From the NCBI GenBank assembly GCA_965248765.1, contig CBDFKF010000004.1, forward strand, positions 1,302,001-1,366,000: 64,000 bases of DNA, given 5' to 3'. The position numbers were made by a program, and so were the translations under genes. This DNA is from CBDFKF01 sp965248765 (GTDB lineage Bacteria; Pseudomonadota; Alphaproteobacteria; VGEJ01). This document shows, piece by piece, positions 61,654 to 64,000 of the stretch (position 1 is the first letter of the stretch; each line of letters opens with the position of its first letter). The notes under the pieces were generated by a model. The model did not search any database and had not been told where the DNA came from. It worked only from the letters and a program-made list of their open reading frames with translations.

Positions 61654-62871
61654 CTATACGACGCCCTTGTTGGCCAATTCCTTGAGACGGGCCGCGTCGA
61701 GGCCGAGCAGATCACCGTAGACCTCGGCATTGTGCTGGCCCAGGCTCGGGCCCAGTCCGCGAACCTTTCCCGGAGTTTTGGTCAAGCGCGGGACAACGTT
61801 CGGCACTTTCAAAGTGCCGACACGCGGGTCCTCCACGGTCAACAAGTTTTCGCGCGCCGCGTAGTGCGGGTCTTCGAAAATTTCGTCGATCGCATAGACA
61901 GGTCCGGCCGGCACCTGTCCCTTGTCGCACGCTGCCAGAATCACATCGCGCGTTTGCGCGCGCGTCCACTCGCTGACCCAAGCGTCGACTTCGTCCCGCT
62001 TGCTCCAGCGCTTTTCGAATGTGCCGTATTTGCCATCACCGGCCACCTCGGGCTCGCCCATGGTATCGGCGAGGCGGGCGAAAATCTTGTCGGTAGTGCA
62101 AGCGATCGCGACCCAACGCCCGTCGCCGGTGGGGTAATGGTTGTGGGGGCAGACGTTGACGGTGCCGGGACCCATTCGCTGGCGCACGAACTTGGTCTTG
62201 TCGTAGGCCGGGACGAGCTCGTCGAGGATGCGAAAGATCGATTCATAGAGCCCGATGTCGATCACCTGGCCTTCGCCGGTACTCTCGCGGGCACGAAGGG
62301 CGAGCATCACGCCGTAGGCGCCATAGAGACCCGAGAGATAATCGGCAAGCGTTGCCGAGCCCGGGATGACCGGGGCCCGGTCGGGGTAGCCCGCCAAGAA
62401 CGAGATGCCACCGAAGGCGTTGGCGACGCGGCCGAAACCCGGTCGGTCGCGGTAGGGGCCCGTTTGTCCGTACCCGGAAATGCGCACCATGATGAGGCCG
62501 CGATTGGCACTGGCCAAAACGTCGTAGCCGAGGCCCCATCGCTCCATGGTCCCGGGCTGGTAGTTCTCCACCAACACGTCGGCCTTAGCCGCAAGCTGGC
62601 GCAACATTTCGGCGCCATCATCCGTGCGCAAATCGAGAGTCACGCATTTCTTGTTGCGGGATTCGCTGAGCCAGGGGAGGGTTTCGCCGCACTCGATACG
62701 GGTGCCGAAGTTGCGCAGGGGGTCGCCCACACCGGGGAGTTCCACCTTGATGACATCGGCGCCGAATTCGGCCAACTGGGTGCAGCAATAGGGGCCGGCA
62801 ATATAATTTGACACCTCGATGACGCGCACGCCGGTCAGAGGCTGGATGATGTCTTCAGGGGTACCGCTCAT
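61654..62871 (-). CDS. CaiB/BaiF-family CoA transferase (3)
   Basis: The 405-residue class III CoA transferase has VRVIEVSNYIAGPYCCTQLA at the N-terminal end, ISGYGQTGPYRDRPGFGRVA in the middle and nucleophile Asp177 in ATLADYLSGL. The succinyl/itaconyl/mesaconyl-type context with a CitE-like lyase (6 nt upstream on the same strand) suggests activation of a C4-C5 diacid to its CoA ester before cleavage. puuE follows 109 nt downstream in the same direction. Confidence 0.88.
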   Translation of the reverse strand: MSGTPEDIIQPLTGVRVIEVSNYIAGPYCCTQLAEFGADVIKVELPGVGDPLRNFGTRIECGETLPWLSESRNKKCVTLDLRTDDGAEMLRQLAAKADVLVENYQPGTMERWGLGYDVLASANRGLIMVRISGYGQTGPYRDRPGFGRVANAFGGISFLAGYPDRAPVIPGSATLADYLSGLYGAYGVMLALRARESTGEGQVIDIGLYESIFRILDELVPAYDKTKFVRQRMGPGTVNVCPHNHYPTGDGRWVAIACTTDKIFARLADTMGEPEVAGDGKYGTFEKRWSKRDEVDAWVSEWTRAQTRDVILAACDKGQVPAGPVYAIDEIFEDPHYAARENLLTVEDPRVGTLKVPNVVPRLTKTPGKVRGLGPSLGQHNAEVYGDLLGLDAARLKELANKGVV

Positions 62872-62877
62872 ACGCGG

Positions 62878-63876
62878 TCACCTCGTCGCTGCCGAACGTT
62901 CCGCCGCGGGCGCGGCCGTGTGATGCGCCGTATCGCGCTCAGCCAGCATGTGGGCGAGCGCGACAATTCGTTCGGCCTTTTCCAAGATGGAATAGTCGAC
63001 GAAAATGCCATCGACCGTAATCGACGCGGACCCCCGCTCAAGTGCCTCGTTAAACGCCTCGATCACTCGCCGGCAAAACGCCACTTCGTTGGCCTCCGGT
63101 GCAAACAGGCGATTGGCGATCGGGACCTGCGCCGGATGGACGCAGATCTTCCCTTGATACCCGAGCTTGCGAGCGACCCGGCAATCCTCTTCGAACTCTT
63201 CCGGATCGCGTATCGCCAGATAGGGGCCGTCGATCGGCCGCGGCAATCCGGCGGCACGGGCGTCGTAGACCAGCTTGCTACGTGCAAAGGCGATCTCGTC
63301 GCCGCTGTTGTCGCGCCGGATCGTTGGCAGGTCGAGATCGAGCGTAAGATCGCCGCTGCCGAACGCGACGGTAACGACCCGATCGGAGTCCGCGGCGGCA
63401 ATCGCACTGCCTTCGAGAATGCCGTGACAGCTTTCGATCGTGGGGAGGATGCGTATCCGGCGTGGGGGCAGACCTTCGCCCGATTCGGCACGCGTAATGA
63501 TAGCGTCGAGGCGTACGATCTCATCGGGCCGCTCGACCTTGGGAAGCACAATGCCGTCCAGGCCCGCGGCGACGACGGCCTCGACGTCGCCGTCGGTAAG
63601 GCCGGTCTCGAAGCTGTTGACCCTCACCGTGACGAAAGGCCCCGCCAGGAGCGGCAGCGCCGCGCGCACCATTTGCCGGGATTCGATTTTCTTGGCCTCC
63701 GGTACCGCATCCTCGAGGTCGAGGACCACGCAATCGGCGCCGAAAGAGGCCAGCTTGGAGACCTTGCGCGGCTCGTTACCAGGGGCAAACAGGACCGAGC
63801 GAAGCGGTATCGGCCGCCCGTCGTGCGCGGCGGTGGAATCAGCCTTCGTCACGTCTGGCGATCTTTCGTGCGGCAA
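62878..63876 (-). CDS. CitE-like CoA ester lyase (HpcH/HpaI family)
   Basis: The 332-residue TIM-barrel protein has RSVLFAPGNEPRKVSKLASF (phosphate/CoA end), CVVLDLEDAVPEAKK with the metal-binding acidic residues, TVRVNSFETG, GIVLPKVERPDEI and KICVHPAQVPIAN. These are the marks of citramalyl/malyl-CoA lyase-like enzymes. It would cleave a 3-hydroxy- or malyl-type CoA ester made by the adjacent CoA transferase. A C-terminal Ala/Thr-rich tail adds about 20 residues. Confidence 0.87.
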   Translation of the reverse strand: MPHERSPDVTKADSTAAHDGRPIPLRSVLFAPGNEPRKVSKLASFGADCVVLDLEDAVPEAKKIESRQMVRAALPLLAGPFVTVRVNSFETGLTDGDVEAVVAAGLDGIVLPKVERPDEIVRLDAIITRAESGEGLPPRRIRILPTIESCHGILEGSAIAAADSDRVVTVAFGSGDLTLDLDLPTIRRDNSGDEIAFARSKLVYDARAAGLPRPIDGPYLAIRDPEEFEEDCRVARKLGYQGKICVHPAQVPIANRLFAPEANEVAFCRRVIEAFNEALERGSASITVDGIFVDYSILEKAERIVALAHMLAERDTAHHTAAPAAERSAATR

Positions 63877-64000
63877 CAGGTGCCCCGGGTGCCGAGCCTA
63901 GGGCAGAGGGAGCAACTGCACAACCGCGCGCCGCCCTCTCATGGCCCATGGCCGTACGGTCACGGATTCAACAGCATGCGGCCGAAAAATCGGCGGCTTT
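63877..64000. other. non-coding end of window
   Basis: No gene is visible; this is the upstream region of the CitE-like lyase and probably holds the promoter of the lyase - CoA transferase - puuE group. Confidence 0.4.

Overview
The window is GC-rich, densely packed DNA that looks like a member of the Alphaproteobacteria. The support is indirect: soluble Si-specific transhydrogenase, Zur/Znu genes with an alphaproteobacterial-type Zur box, many CaiB/BaiF CoA transferases, an IS1182 element, and a TTCCCTG-repeat block of a kind I recall from Hyphomicrobiales genomes. No rRNA, tRNA or CRISPR array was found. The content is accessory and catabolic: aromatic-CoA degradation, cyclic amide and ureide hydrolysis, three ABC transporter sets and zinc uptake.

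Layout. 1-3.1 kb: decayed phage module (terminase large subunit, DUF5681 protein, ParB/DNA-methyltransferase with its catalytic centre deleted). 3.6-5.3 kb: frameshifted IS1182-family element. 5.7-12.9 kb: tightly coupled minus-strand operon resembling the 2-aminobenzoyl-CoA (anthranilate) pathway: monooxygenase/reductase, MarR, enoyl-CoA hydratase, acyl-CoA dehydrogenase, aryl-CoA ligase, thioesterase, Rid protein. Its first gene is frameshifted at a perfect 14-bp palindrome and its hydratase has an in-frame TGA at codon 14. 12.9-16.3 kb: amidase with AtzG-like partner, SthA, small ABM-domain protein. 16.5-19.6 kb: YrdC-like protein and two CoA transferases. 19.6-22.2 kb: alpha/beta hydrolase, ICL/PEP-mutase enzyme, isochorismatase-fold hydrolase.

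22.3-40.2 kb is the most interesting part. Two related small membrane proteins (23.5 and 37.1 kb), a dihydropyrimidinase, a PotD/PotB/PotC-like transporter and, converging on it, an operon HyuA - HyuB - giant flotillin - ABC ATPase. The ATPase missing from the transporter operon is the last gene of the HyuAB/flotillin operon. This HyuB carries an extra N-terminal domain whose layout resembles Rad52, and a free-standing relative of that domain is translationally coupled to a second isochorismatase-fold hydrolase at 39-40 kb. This fusion/stand-alone pairing links ATP-dependent cyclic amide opening to N-carbamoyl amide hydrolysis, as in N-methylhydantoin (creatinine) breakdown, and is the best candidate for an undescribed system.

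40.3-44.8 kb: sugar-phosphate-isomerase-like protein, tandemly duplicated PhyH dioxygenases, orphan Tat-exported binding protein. 44.8-48.1 kb: znuA diverging from zur-znuC-znuB around a Zur box. 48.2 kb: internally deleted alpha/beta-hydrolase remnant. 48.7-52.7 kb: second HyuAB pair without the extra domain. 52.9-57.5 kb: Rbs-type sugar-like ABC transporter and ureidoglycolate lyase with a premature TGA. 57.5-58.9 kb: intact ISNCY element with a 16-bp direct repeat. 59.1-63.9 kb: amidase, PuuE-type allantoinase/imidase, CoA transferase, CitE-like lyase.

At least six genes carry recent-looking lesions. The region therefore looks like a mobile, decaying accessory island, unless some of the lesions are assembly errors.
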